Source: Phallusia fumigata
Lineage: Eukaryota; Chordata; Ascidiacea; Phlebobranchia; Ascidiidae
Assembly: GCA_008931825.1 (NCBI GenBank)
Contig: QXVZ01011897.1
Span: forward strand, 1-22,026
Direction of reading: 5' to 3'
Length of the DNA stretch: 22,026 nt
Under the pieces are notes generated by a model. That model saw nothing but the letters and a program-made list of their open reading frames with translations, searched no databases and was not told the DNA's origin. How positions within the stretch are numbered: the stretch's first letter is position 1; each line of letters starts with the position of its first letter. Shown here piece after piece: positions 1 to 11,100 of this stretch. A program made the position numbers and the translations under genes.

Positions 1-692
1 CGGTGACAGCGTCCTGTCGCGCTGGCGAAAGTGAGGTGACATTCGATTTTACATTCCCCACAAAAAACATTACGCAACGTCTGCTCACGAAAATTGCTTG
101 ATTAGGTGCATACCTGCGGCCCAATAATAATAAAATATCAATGCTACACCTACTGACTGAATGTTGATATGATAGAAGTTAGCAAGTGTTAGTAAAGTAT
201 GTGAAGTTCGTGTTGTATTTACTTAAGACCTTTATACATCAAGTAATTGTTGAAATCTATCAATTAATTCGTACTGTCCTCGTTTAAAATACTGCAACAA
301 GGGTAGAAGGTTGTGAGGCTTATCTGATTTAAAAACAAAATCCCGGTGACAGCGTCCTGTCGCGCTGGCGAAACTGAGGTGACATTCGATTTTACATTCC
401 CCCACAACAAAAAATTACGCAACGTCTGTCCACAAAAATTGCGTGATTAGGTGCATACCTGCGGCCCAATAATAATAAAATATCGATTCTAGTTACACCT
501 ACTGACTAAATGTTGATATATTGGAAATTAACAAGTGTTAGTAAAGTATGTCAAGTTCGTGGCGTATTTACTGAAGACGTTTATACATCAAGTAATTGAT
601 GGAACCTATCAATTTATTCGTACTGTCCTTGTTTAAAATACTGAAACAAGGGTAGAAGGTTGTGAGGTTTATCTGATTTAAAAACAAAATCC
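1..692. repeat. 343-bp tandem duplication, two diverged copies
   Basis: The segment starting CGGTGACAGCGTCCTGTCGC at position 1 recurs at 344 and stays alignable to about 692, ending in AAAAACAAAATCC in both copies. The copies differ by scattered substitutions and small indels, and by eye are about 90% identical. The first copy begins exactly at the window edge, so the array may extend upstream. No ORF of note is present. Each copy contains AATAATAATAAAA and a short GC-rich head with the imperfect palindrome AGCG...CGCT. I do not recognise the family. It could be part of a longer satellite array or a simple segmental duplication upstream of the coiled-coil gene. Confidence 0.85.
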
Positions 693-1668
693 AGTACACT
701 TTGGACACAAAAGGCCTTCCTAATGTAAAAAGGTTTGTTTGGAATACCTAATCAATATATAAAGCGAGACTAATTTGTGCACTTTGTCGAAGTTTTTTTA
801 CTTCACTTAAAACGCTTAAGAGCGCCTGTAGTAAATTTGCCATCAGTTGTGTGATGTGTCTGTTGGGAAATGCCTTTAATCGGTGATAAACTGGCTTTTA
901 TGAAGATGAGTATTGTAATTGCTGATTTTGGTAACGTTGTACCGCACCAAACTGGATAAGTTGTGTTACGCAAGTCTCTTCAATTTTTCATGAGGTAATG
1001 ACGGATTCTATTCGATGAATCCGTTTCTACGGTTTCCAGGAGGCAATCGACGCCCACTTTCCGAACAACATGAATTTTAATATATTTACAGTTTGACATA
1101 AACAGCTTAATGACAAGTCAACATTAGTTTAGTCTCCGACTAGCACTAAAAACAATTTATTTTTTAATATTATTTCTATCTTGTTGCCGGCAATTTTGAA
1201 CTTTCAACCACAAACTTAACGATGCGTGGAATGTCAACAGTTCGTTTTTTAATGAATTGTAAATTCTGTTGGTTGGGACGCTTTGCTTGGCAAACAAGGT
1301 GCTGCGCTGTTTTAGTTGACTGTAACAAAAGTTTTGTATTTTGTAAAGGTTTCAATTGTGAGCAAATAATATTTACCGTAGTCTATTTATTTTTAAATTC
1401 GCAACCAGGTCCAGTTGGCTTGTGCTTTCATCAATCTAAAGATCTAGTTTGAAAAATGAGCTTGTCTATCATTTGTTTTCATTTTAGAAAGTAGTTAGTT
1501 CACTGTAGTTTGGACATCGTTGAGAGTGTGCATAATACACATGTCAGAAGGCATAAAGCACATGCACAGAGAAGGTAAACATTATGAAAAATGCAACATG
1601 TTTTTTTAGAAGACATTATTACATAAGCCTGTAGTTTACTGGTGGGATTCTGTAAAACTGTGTCCGAT
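693..1668. other. Non-coding upstream region of the CCDC158-like gene
   Basis: About 1 kb of AT-rich sequence between the duplication and the first coding ATG. It holds a TATATAAA at 756-763 and a perfect 8-bp inverted repeat ACGGATTC/GAATCCGT (1001-1008 and 1017-1024, 8-nt loop). An open frame at 1222-1452 (76 codons) has skewed, cysteine/phenylalanine-rich composition and no recognisable family, so I do not call it a gene. A 5' UTR exon of the downstream gene may lie here, but I cannot place it. Confidence 0.5.
756..763 (+). promoter_or_regulatory. Possible TATA box
   Basis: TATATAAA followed by AGCGAGAC, about 900 bp before the coding start of the coiled-coil gene. It would drive that gene only if there is a long leader or a 5' UTR intron. 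In AT-rich DNA such a match is expected by chance now and then, so this is weak. Confidence 0.15.
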
Positions 1669-2192
1669 ATGACAACCAATGATTATGATGCAAAAATCAA
1701 AAGGTTGTTTGAGGAAGGGGCCAAGCTTGGAGCACCAAATCCAAAACAAAGTTAGTTTATTTTTACATGCCCCACATAAATTACTCAATAGAATCATTAT
1801 TTCTTGCATTGCATGTTGTTATAACAGGCTTTCCTTCATTACTTACTTTAGTTGCTGTTGATATGTTGGTCTTTTCATTTACCTTTTTTGTAGGTGAGAT
1901 CACCGTCCTACCAGCAGAAAGTTCTTTAGCGTTTGATGTACCTTATGAATCACCCAGAGATGAACCATACAGATCTGGAAAATACAAACCAGAACCCTTG
2001 ATGACATTTCAACCAATCCAGGCCACAAGAAACCCCAACAACAACAATAACAATAATGTTGCTGACCCCTCATCTTACAAACATATGAGTGACAATCTTC
2101 CCAGAGTTTTAAACCTGGGTCCTGGATCAAGTGAGATGGCCGATCTCACAAACACAAAAATTCATCTGGAAAATGCCTTGCAGGACTCGCAG
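1669..2192 (+). other. CCDC158-like gene, exons 1-2: N-terminal non-coil region
   Basis: Residues 1-127. Exon 1 gives MTTNDYDAKIKRLFEEGAK and ends in split phase 1. Exon 2 supplies a proline- and serine-rich, probably disordered stretch with a run of seven Asn (2036-2056, CAACAACAATAACAATAAT) before the first coil-like residues LTNTKIHLENALQD. The Asn run is encoded by a trinucleotide-like tract and could vary in length between individuals. The 339-bp intron after it (2193-2531) holds nothing I recognise. Confidence 0.85.
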
Positions 2193-5100
2193 GTGGGAAG
2201 TAGAAGTGTTTGTGAGTGTTTACAGAAATATTTTTACGTAATGTAGAACAAGCAAGATAATAATGTAAAGATCAGTTGTATTTTATCAATGGTGCACCCA
2301 GTCGTAAACCAACACATTGCTTGGCCAGTATCGTTAAATACTTACTTTTGGTCAATGCAATGTGATGCCAATGACATACTAGTTTAAAAATATCTGACAC
2401 GTTGTTTAACAAAAATCTATTACCTCATTGCTTAAGTACAGGTTTGTCATTGCTGTGAACAAACATGTCTCTTTCAAAAAGTAACTGAGTCTTAGTAGGG
2501 GTTCTGGTATAAAATATTCTTTTGTAACAAGATTCAAGTGGATTATCTCACCCAAAAGCTGGACGAAACAAAAAACATGGCAGACAAACAGAAGGAACAG
2601 TTTCGAACTGCTATTGAGCAACTGCAAAAGAAGCTCCAGGACACTGTTGCTGGAAGAAAACAACTGCTTGACTTGAGGCATCATGAAATGCACGAACAGG
2701 AGGAAATGATTCAAAAACTACAGGTTTAAAATTTGCTAAAAGTTTGGCATCACTTCAAGGACAATGTACACATTTAAGGTGGCCTGGTATTTTGTAACAC
2801 AATCCAAAGAGCTTTTCACTCTAAGATATACTGATGAATAGTGGTAACGAATATTATGTACCAATACTTTATACTGTTGCATTTACAGGGCACTCTGAAA
2901 GAGTTGGCTGCTTCAAATCAACTACAGGAACAAGCCTTACTCGATGCCCATGAAAGAATGGAAATAATGCAAAACAAAAATCAGACTAATGATCAGGCAT
3001 TGGCTCGTGTGAGGCTGATACTTTCTGCTGCTCTGCAGAAAGATAACAGAAACCATTCTCAGTCATTCAGGTATTTATGCCAATCTGACAGAGGCACTTA
3101 AGACTGTGGGTTGAGGGAAGAGGGACAATTCCTGCTAGAAACTGCATTAATCTTTGCAAAAACAGTTTTAAAAGAATATTGGTTAATTTTCGCCCAAGAA
3201 AGCAATTCTTTTTCCAAGTTTAGCAGTATAAAATTGAGTTTATTTTTTATTAGTTTTAGCATACTCAATAACTATCAAAATACTATGCACAACAGGTTTT
3301 AATTTTGGTCAATTGCAAATATTTTTTTAACTGGACTTTGGCACTTATATGTCTATAAAACCCCAGCTTGAATCGTATTTGCAGCAATGTAGAGAGAGTG
3401 TCAGAGTTCGTGCCAGATGTCCTTGTGAATAGTCTCGAAAATTACATTACTTCAACGCAAGCGGAAACTGACTCCCTCCGAAACAGAGTTTTGCAGCTTG
3501 AATCAGAACTTAATGCCACAAATCAGGTTTGGATTTTACCATCAATCACATACCTGTAATAACTGTTTACCAGTGTGGTTCAGTGCATACCAAAACCACA
3601 GTCAGTGGTAATTTTAGAAATTATAAAATTGTATAATTTTGAACTTGACCAAATCTTAACAATGGTCCTGTTGTTATGGCAATATGACAACATAAATCTA
3701 TCACCATTTTGATACAGACTTACGAAGCAGAGAGAATGGTTGCCAAAAGCGACGCTGCTGATGCTGTGAAAAACTTGAAGGCCGAATACCAGAAATCTTT
3801 GAGCGAGGCCAAAGCAAACACAGAGAGGGCTATGGATGAAGTAAGTCTGTTTGATCTATTTCTGTCCAATGTTTGCTGTAACTACTTTTGCTGGACACAA
3901 CAAAAATGACCGCCAAGCGACGGTAGTGGAAGGTAAATACACTATTGTTATGTCGTCCTCTGCTGCTGATCACGCTACAAATACACTTTCACGAGTCATG
4001 GGAGACTTTTGCCTTTAGTCCAACTCAAACCCGCATTAAGATAATTTTTACTATAGGCCGATGCACTCACTGATCAAGTAAAGGATTTGCAACAGAAAAA
4101 CAGCAGTCAGGAAAAGCTACTTTCTGATGCCCAGGATAGAATACTTGCCATGAACACTCAAATTGAGGAGGTGAGTTGTTTTACTTCACAATTAAATCTG
4201 CCAGCTATGGCGGTAGCAATTGGTCATTTAGTTTGATGGTTGTTGATAGGAACAGCTGAAAAAAGGGATTTTTGAACTTGTTATAAAGTAATCATGCTGT
4301 ACCATGGCTTGATACATGCAGGGGTCACCAAACATTTCAAACGTATAAACTTAATATGCTGGCCACATAATTCCCTCTGGGGATTTGAAAACTAAGCGCA
4401 TGTGCACAGCTTTTGTAAAAATGTAGATGTCCGTTTCGGGAGCGGATTTGGTGCAAGATATGCAGAATTCACAAAGCATATGAACTTATTTACATTTTCG
4501 CAAAACGTCATATGCTTTCCGTTTGCACAAAGAGATTGATGGGTTTTGTAGGTTCGCAATCGATCCTCTGTTTCACATATGTAACTTGACACCTTCTGTT
4601 AAACTGCATCGTCGTACTGCGTGCTCTCTGAATTTAACTCTCTGGAATAGGCGCTTTGGTAAATTTACACCAACGTAGCTAAAGCAAACTTCAACAGGTT
4701 ATACTGTGAATAAAAAACACGGTCAAATTTCACTTGAGGTACAATGCCGTTATGGTACAGGTATAATTTGCCATTTCGTATTTTCGATGTCGCGAAAGTA
4801 GAAGTTTCATGTAATGTACATGCAAAAAAATACTGTTACTGTTTTTTTTTTCAGATGAGAAACAGCTACACCGCAAACAAAGACGATCTTCAGTCAAAAC
4901 TTATCAATGCTGAATGCGATTTGCGACTAGCCAAGGAAGCTAACACTCATTTAACAGTGGAAACGGACTCCCAGAAACAAAGGTATTTCAATGCAGACTT
5001 GATATCATGGCTTGCCAACTTTTGCGAACCTATTATAAGATAAAAAAAACATAAAGTGTTTAAGTGTTCAAATATTCGTAGCTTCTTTTAACTCTTTGTT

Positions 5101-8100
5101 ATCGAAATCAGCAATGCAAAACGCATTTTTCAGTTCAGGTATCTTTTTATTACGACTGTTTAAAAATGTAAAAACCTTGTATCTTAGGTAACGCATTAAC
5201 TTCGTGATAACGTTTATCAGTTATTTCGGCCATTTCTACGTTATTCATTAAGCTTAAGCGTTGAGTCACTTACCCATGTCTATAGTTTCATACGTTGTGA
5301 CCTTCACAGCATAAATGACCTTCAAACTAAACTGAACCGCGTGGAAGAGGAATTAAGATCAGAACGTGAACAGAGGAGGAATTTGTGGCTGAAGGAATCG
5401 GATTCAAACAAAGAAATCAATGAAATGAGGTAGGCAAAAATAAAAGGCTACATTAACTAAGCCTAAGGTTATCTAAAATTCCCAACTTTTTGGCGATAGT
5501 TTTGTTTCAGTCCTGCACAGGAGATGCTGGGACGTATAGTACAAGATTGAGTTTTAAGTGGGGTTAAGATTTTAGGTGCAACTGTCTTTTGTCCCTTACT
5601 ACTATTACAAACTATTATTGTAATTACATTTTATCGCTAGGAGTTTATGTCCGTGTTTCATATCGCCAAAGCTTGAAAACTACTACGTCCAATATAATTG
5701 CAATTTGTTAGTTCACATTTTCCGAGCAGCGTACAGTCATCTAGAGGGGTTTTTAAATAACAAACAGGCTTTTCAACTTCATTTAATCTGTACAGAAACC
5801 AGCTGGAGGAACGGAACCTCGAAATATCTCGGTTAAGGGAAGTTGCAGCTCAGTTGCGAGGAGATTTGAACACTAGACTTGCCAGGGAAGTGAGCGAGGC
5901 TGAAAATGCTCAAAGAATCAAGGTAAATACTATAAACGGTTGGGCATTATTTTTTTGTGCACCAACGTTTCGACGTCCTATACAGGTCGTCTTCCTCATG
6001 GTAAATAACATAGATGCAAGAGAGCCGAACCGAGCTAATTTGCCTTCCTAAAGGGAACACATTTATTTTCACTCTGTTTATTTGCTTTTTTTCTACCCTG
6101 ACCCTGTCCATGTCGTTTTGGACGGCGGCTGTGGTTCCAAATTGTGTTAAAAATGGCTCGCCCAAAGTTTCGATAAAGATTTTGGGTTGAAGCGACTTAA
6201 TTGTGACTTCAAGCAAAAGCTTCCATGAAACTTTATTTACCGGCAAGAAGGAAAATACATGGTACTCCGCAACACAAATCCCATAAGGCTGATAAAATAG
6301 TTGCGCAGCCATATATTTGTGTACGAATTTTATGGTTTAAAATTGCGGGCGTCTTGACCCGTTTAAAATTGGCCCCAATTAAAAAAAGTTTTAACACCCC
6401 TGCCATAGCGCCAGTGGTTCCCCTACTAGCCCCAAAATAGTAAAATGTTTTTCTTTGTCTATGTTGCTAGTTAATTGAAAACAGTGCTACTTTTTAGCTA
6501 ACAGGGTTGCCCCACATGTGGGTGATGACAATTAGAATAGGGGTTCTCAACTGGGCGAATTTTATATTTGCAGTTTTGTTAAAAAGGTAGTTGCACGTTT
6601 TTGATAATAACTGTTGATCAATTATGGAGCCTAATTTATTACTTTTACTTTTTATAAACCGAATTTTCGTTGGGGATTTTAGCTTTATATATCCATACCA
6701 AGGGGTCCATGGATTGAAAAGGTTAAGAATTGCTGTATTGGTTGGATACGCGTGTTTTGATTTCAACCAAAACTGATGGCTTCTGTTCTCAGGACGAAGA
6801 ACGAATTTCCGAAATCACTCGAGAAAATGCGAAACTGCGCGAGGAGTTGGCTAGAGCGAAGTCATCTGTTGAAGCGTTGGAAAGACAAATATCCGATAAA
6901 TGCGTGGAAAGAACCGGCGCCCTGCAGATGATTCAAGACAAAGACCAACAGGTGACAACCCTTGCTCGTTTTGTGCAAAGGTAATGTATTCTGTTTCGCT
7001 AGGAAGAACTTGTACAAACCTGGGTTCTACCTCGGACAACTCCATTGTTGCTCGTTGTAATAAAGCCTGCATGGTGATATAGTGTCAAAGTATTTTTTTT
7101 TTTAAAAACTTGTTTAATTCTGCTAAAAAATCGATTTTTGGATTGATTACTGGATATCCTGGGGTTATGTGCAAAATCATTTTTGTTGCCGCTAGGTGGA
7201 GCGCCTGACAACGCAGCTAAGTTTGAGCGATCGAAAGCTGATAGAAGCGACGGAAGCGAGAAAAACTGCTGACGAGAAAGTCCGAAGGTATGTTGTTCAG
7301 CATCAGGCCGATTACTTTCGAATTTTTTTCTCGAATTCAAAATTTGTTTTCGTTCGAATCTCACCACTAACTGGTTGTTTGGTAGAATAATTCAGTTCAT
7401 ACGTTTTTCAAGTATTCTTTCATCCTTATTATCTTTTTAGTTCTAAATCCGAAAAAAACGTGGGTTTTATGTTCCAAGATGCAGAAAGTGTTTTGATTGA
7501 AATTTACCAAACTTTAGCACACAAGTTCATGTATTCACCATGTACAATGTATCCACTATATGCTGGTTATCTGACAATTGTAATTATTTTTAAGCAATGT
7601 TTTTAAATAGGTTACCAAACTTTAATGGACAAAGCGATTTCGGAATTACAAGTATATTAATTCACAAAGTACAAATCTCATTCACTCCACTAAAAGTCGT
7701 CCTAAATTGCATTACAGCCTAATGCGTGAAAACAGCGACTTATCCTCGCAACTTCGTAACACGAAAGCTGATCTGGATCGCGCGCACACTGTGGCGGATG
7801 ACAGGGAGCGCGTTGCCAGGCAACTACGTCAGCAGCTGGAGACGAAGAACCAGGAGGCGACGAGGATCGGCAAGGAAGCTGAGAAGAGTGAGGATGGGAG
7901 AAGGGAACATGAGATGCAACTCAAGGTGGGTTTTACCATGTGTTAAGTTTCGGGTTTGTAGCAATGATTAGTTCTCACCGCGGAATAAAAAACCGTTCAC
8001 CTCGAACTTATCTGTGATTGGATTTTAATCTTCAATCACTGCTATGTTTAAACTTGTCAGAACCTAACTGAGCAAAGCAGAATGAAAACAATAATAATCT

Positions 8101-11100
8101 TCTCATGATTCTTACCTGGAGATTTTTATCTCCCGTTTTTTTCTTGCTCCGTAACCGTAGTATTGGCATATATATCAAAGGCGACCAACGTTGTGAAAAC
8201 TCCAAAAACATACATAAATATACATTTGACAGCACAGTATTGACGTGCCGCGGTTTGACGACCTCTGCTATATATTTTGGAAAACTAAACTGGGTTCTGT
8301 TTATAATTCGTAAAGATTAATTAACAAAGCATATCGCTTTTTACTATTTAGGCCAGAATATTTATAATATGAAAACCAAATTATGTCTACACTTCGGAAT
8401 ATTTCTTGCTTTTAAATAAAACTTACAACAACAGAGATACTTTGTCAATGACCAGAATCTGAATCTCAAAACTTAACAGGAGAAGACCCAGGAGGTGGAA
8501 AAAATCTCCAAGCAGCTCAAAGAGAAGGATGCGATGATGGAGGATTACGAATCCCGCATCTCCGACCTCGTCCAGGAGAAGGGGAAGATAGCGGAGGACA
8601 TACGAGGAATTGAAAAGGAAGTTCAGAGGATCGTGAAGGGGAGAGACGAGATGCAGGAAGAGCTGATGGAAGGAAGATTCCAGGTATATCCGGAGTTTGG
8701 TGTTTTTTGTCTGCAATGCCCACGTCCATGCTTGGAATAGCCTAAATTCGAAATTTGTTTAAACTTTTTTTGAGTTTTAATTATTTTCTCTACTTAATTA
8801 AACAAAATTGTTTTCAATACCTAATTAAATATCATTGCAAATCTAATGCTTAAAATTTTGGAGATATGATTAGAGTCTAAAAGGTTTATCAGTTGTTATC
8901 GCCGAGTTCCTCTTTATATTGATTGAAGGGGTCCATTGAATGAAAAAAAGGTTAGAACCGCTGTCAATAATAAAAAATACATCGAGGTGTTTTGCATGAC
9001 CAATCGTGGTTATAATGCTTGGCAGTCAAATTTTAGCTTTAGAATGATAATCCTAAGACCGACTGAAGTTCTGTTATAATATGAACTTAAAATGGGATGT
9101 CGTGGGACAGGAGCACTGTGGACTTGCACACTTTCCAGCAAAGTGAAATTGATCAGGGAATTCATAGGTGATGAGTTCAAATCTTACTTCAGCCTGGTAT
9201 TTATCAGCGCAAATTGGGTTTAAAGTGCTTTTCTTATAAAACACACTTGGCCTGAAGTTTTCAGCATAAAAAGTAGCATTCGTCCTCCACGAAGTTTACA
9301 CAAACTGAACTTCAGACAAGTTCTAAGGCCCGCATGTCAGCAATACATCTTTGTATCCACCGCCCATACTACCGCTTAAATCAAAACAAGTCTTAAAAGT
9401 TCTGCAACTGAAACCAATGCGGAATATTAGATTGTCCGTTGTACATCGGTACCAGCTTGTGTTCGCATAACAGGTTGGTCATTTGATCGAAGAGCGAGAC
9501 ACTTTGTCAAAGCGATTAAAGAACCTTTACGGACAATATGATAACGATGTGGAGAAACTGAAGCGCGAACTGAGACACAAGAAGAGAGATCTGCAAGAAG
9601 CACAGGTGCCATGTGGCTGTAGCAATATTTTGTGACTGTGTGTTTGTTTGTCTGTCCGGTGATGCGAAATTTCGCTTCTGTTTCTGTCATCAGTTTTCCC
9701 TGTATTATGTCTGCCATTTTTGCATTACCGGGCTCGCCAGTCTGGGTGGCTGTGTAACTTTGAATGTATGTCAGGCTGTGTATTTAGTTGTGTGTTGGGA
9801 TGTGTGTTTAGTTGTTTGTTTGGACAGTTTTTGGCAGTGTAGGTTGGGAGGTGTGTTTAACTGTGTTTTTGGACGGTATTTGCTTTTGTGTTTGGCTGTG
9901 TGTCGTTGGTTGTCTGTTTGGCTGCCTTTCTGTGTGTGTCTGTCTGTCTGTCAGTCTGTCAGTGACAAGATCCATTTTGTGTGTGTCTTTCGAATTGTCA
10001 GTTTGTTTGCGCCGTTTTGTGTCTTACACTGGCTATGTTCGGTATCATTCAGCCAGCAACAATATCTTGTCAGTTTATCCAGACTGGTACATTACTTGTA
10101 CTGACGCATGTGTGTCTGCTGCAGGACACTCTATACACGATCAAGAACGTAGATGGGAAAGCAGCGAAGATTGCGGCAGTAATGCAGAAGGAACTTACTG
10201 ATAAAAGAGCAGTGATCGACTCCCTGCAAAGCGAAGTTACGAAAGTGTATGACAAGTAGGTGCCTGATAAAGTTAAGTTGTTTCTTGGTTTGACTTTTTA
10301 CAGATAATAAACCACGTAAAATTTATTTTTAAATCGTCGCAGAAGAATAAGGCAGCCTAAAATTGGATTGTTTCTTTCACTTTTAGGAAACAACTTATTT
10401 ATTCTTAGCTCTTACTGAGAGATACATAGCATACATTTCGCCTAAAAATGCAGGCATCTTTGCCGAACCCCTGCCACAGGATCAATAAAAAACGACAAAC
10501 TGTTGTAAATTACCAACAGAACTGTTTGTTTTTTAAAAGAGTTGAAAACCTGGAACGGGACAACAAGCGGTTAAAGAAGGAAGTTGCGAATGGTGAGAAG
10601 AAAATCGAACTCCTCTCCGCAAATCTGCATGACGTCAGCGACCAGCTGCGGAAAAAGACAAAAAATGAGAAAGGGTAAATAGTGCAGCCCGTGGTGTTGG
10701 CAACGTTATAAATCTTCTCAATAGCTGTGACTCATCATGTACAATTTTTGTGACGACCTTGGTACATAACGATTTTTCCTAATCTTTTGCACAAAATTAG
10801 TTGCACTGTCATGGTCGTCAGTGTCAAGTACATTTACAATTTATCTTTTGATATTTTGATGTCATAACACACTTTGAACATGTAAAATACGGGACATTTT
10901 GAAAATTGTTTAAAATTACAGCAAATTTTGTTTCTACAACACAACAGATGATTTAGTAAACTAAGGGCCAAAATTTTTTCCTTAGTTTAATTTAATACCT
11001 TCGGTTGCCATAGTTACAAGCTGGCCTCAGACCGACTCCAAAAAGCGTTGGAAAAAGCAGCGGAGCGGAACGCCGAGGCACAGGTCATCATCGATAAGCA

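Larger units (their letters stand above)
5923..6792. other. Intron 10 of the CCDC158-like gene, transposon-rich
   Basis: 870-bp intron, the largest in the gene. On the minus strand it carries a hammerhead-like stem (5962-5998) and a hAT-like end (6371-6402). Between 6538 and 6735 there is a probable short non-autonomous element. An open minus-strand frame at 5947-6312 (121 codons) covers this area but shows no domain I recognise. It is probably repeat-derived or chance. Confidence 0.6.

Noticed and set aside
1-60. Possible hammerhead ribozyme in the 343-bp repeat (hairpin followed by GGCGAAA)
   Set aside because: The CUGANGA box is absent. The order of a short stem then GAAA is not enough, and the second copy gives no compensating changes.
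1003-1020. Resemblance to a tunicate spliced-leader sequence (ATTCTATTCGATGAA)
   Set aside because: Only the first part is similar. It is explained by a perfect inverted repeat, and no donor site follows at the expected place.
1000-1100. Small minus-strand frame including ETVETDSSNRIRHYLMKN
   Set aside because: About 39 codons. Some residues look protein-like, but there is no family, promoter or supporting exon, and the segment contains a hairpin that constrains the sequence.
1222-1452. 76-codon plus-strand frame upstream of the coiled-coil gene
   Set aside because: AT-rich, Cys/Phe-heavy composition, no homology recognised, and no splice or polyA context.
5947-6312. 121-codon minus-strand frame in intron 10
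   Set aside because: There is no recognisable domain. It overlaps transposon-like ends and a hammerhead-like motif, so it is probably repeat-derived or chance.
6999-7367. 122-codon minus-strand frame
   Set aside because: It is antisense to exon 12 and its flanking introns, with unbiased low-quality composition and no family resemblance.
9613-10201. Long plus-strand frames (163, 129 and 92 codons) in intron 15
   Set aside because: They are a by-product of the GT-rich low-complexity tract. Only the part from 10125 onward is coding, as exon 16, in one frame.
11003-11018. X-box-like (RFX) motif GTTGCCATAGTTAC, tempting for a cilium-related gene
   Set aside because: It overlaps the exon 18 acceptor deep inside the gene, is imperfect in the second half site, and is far from any promoter.
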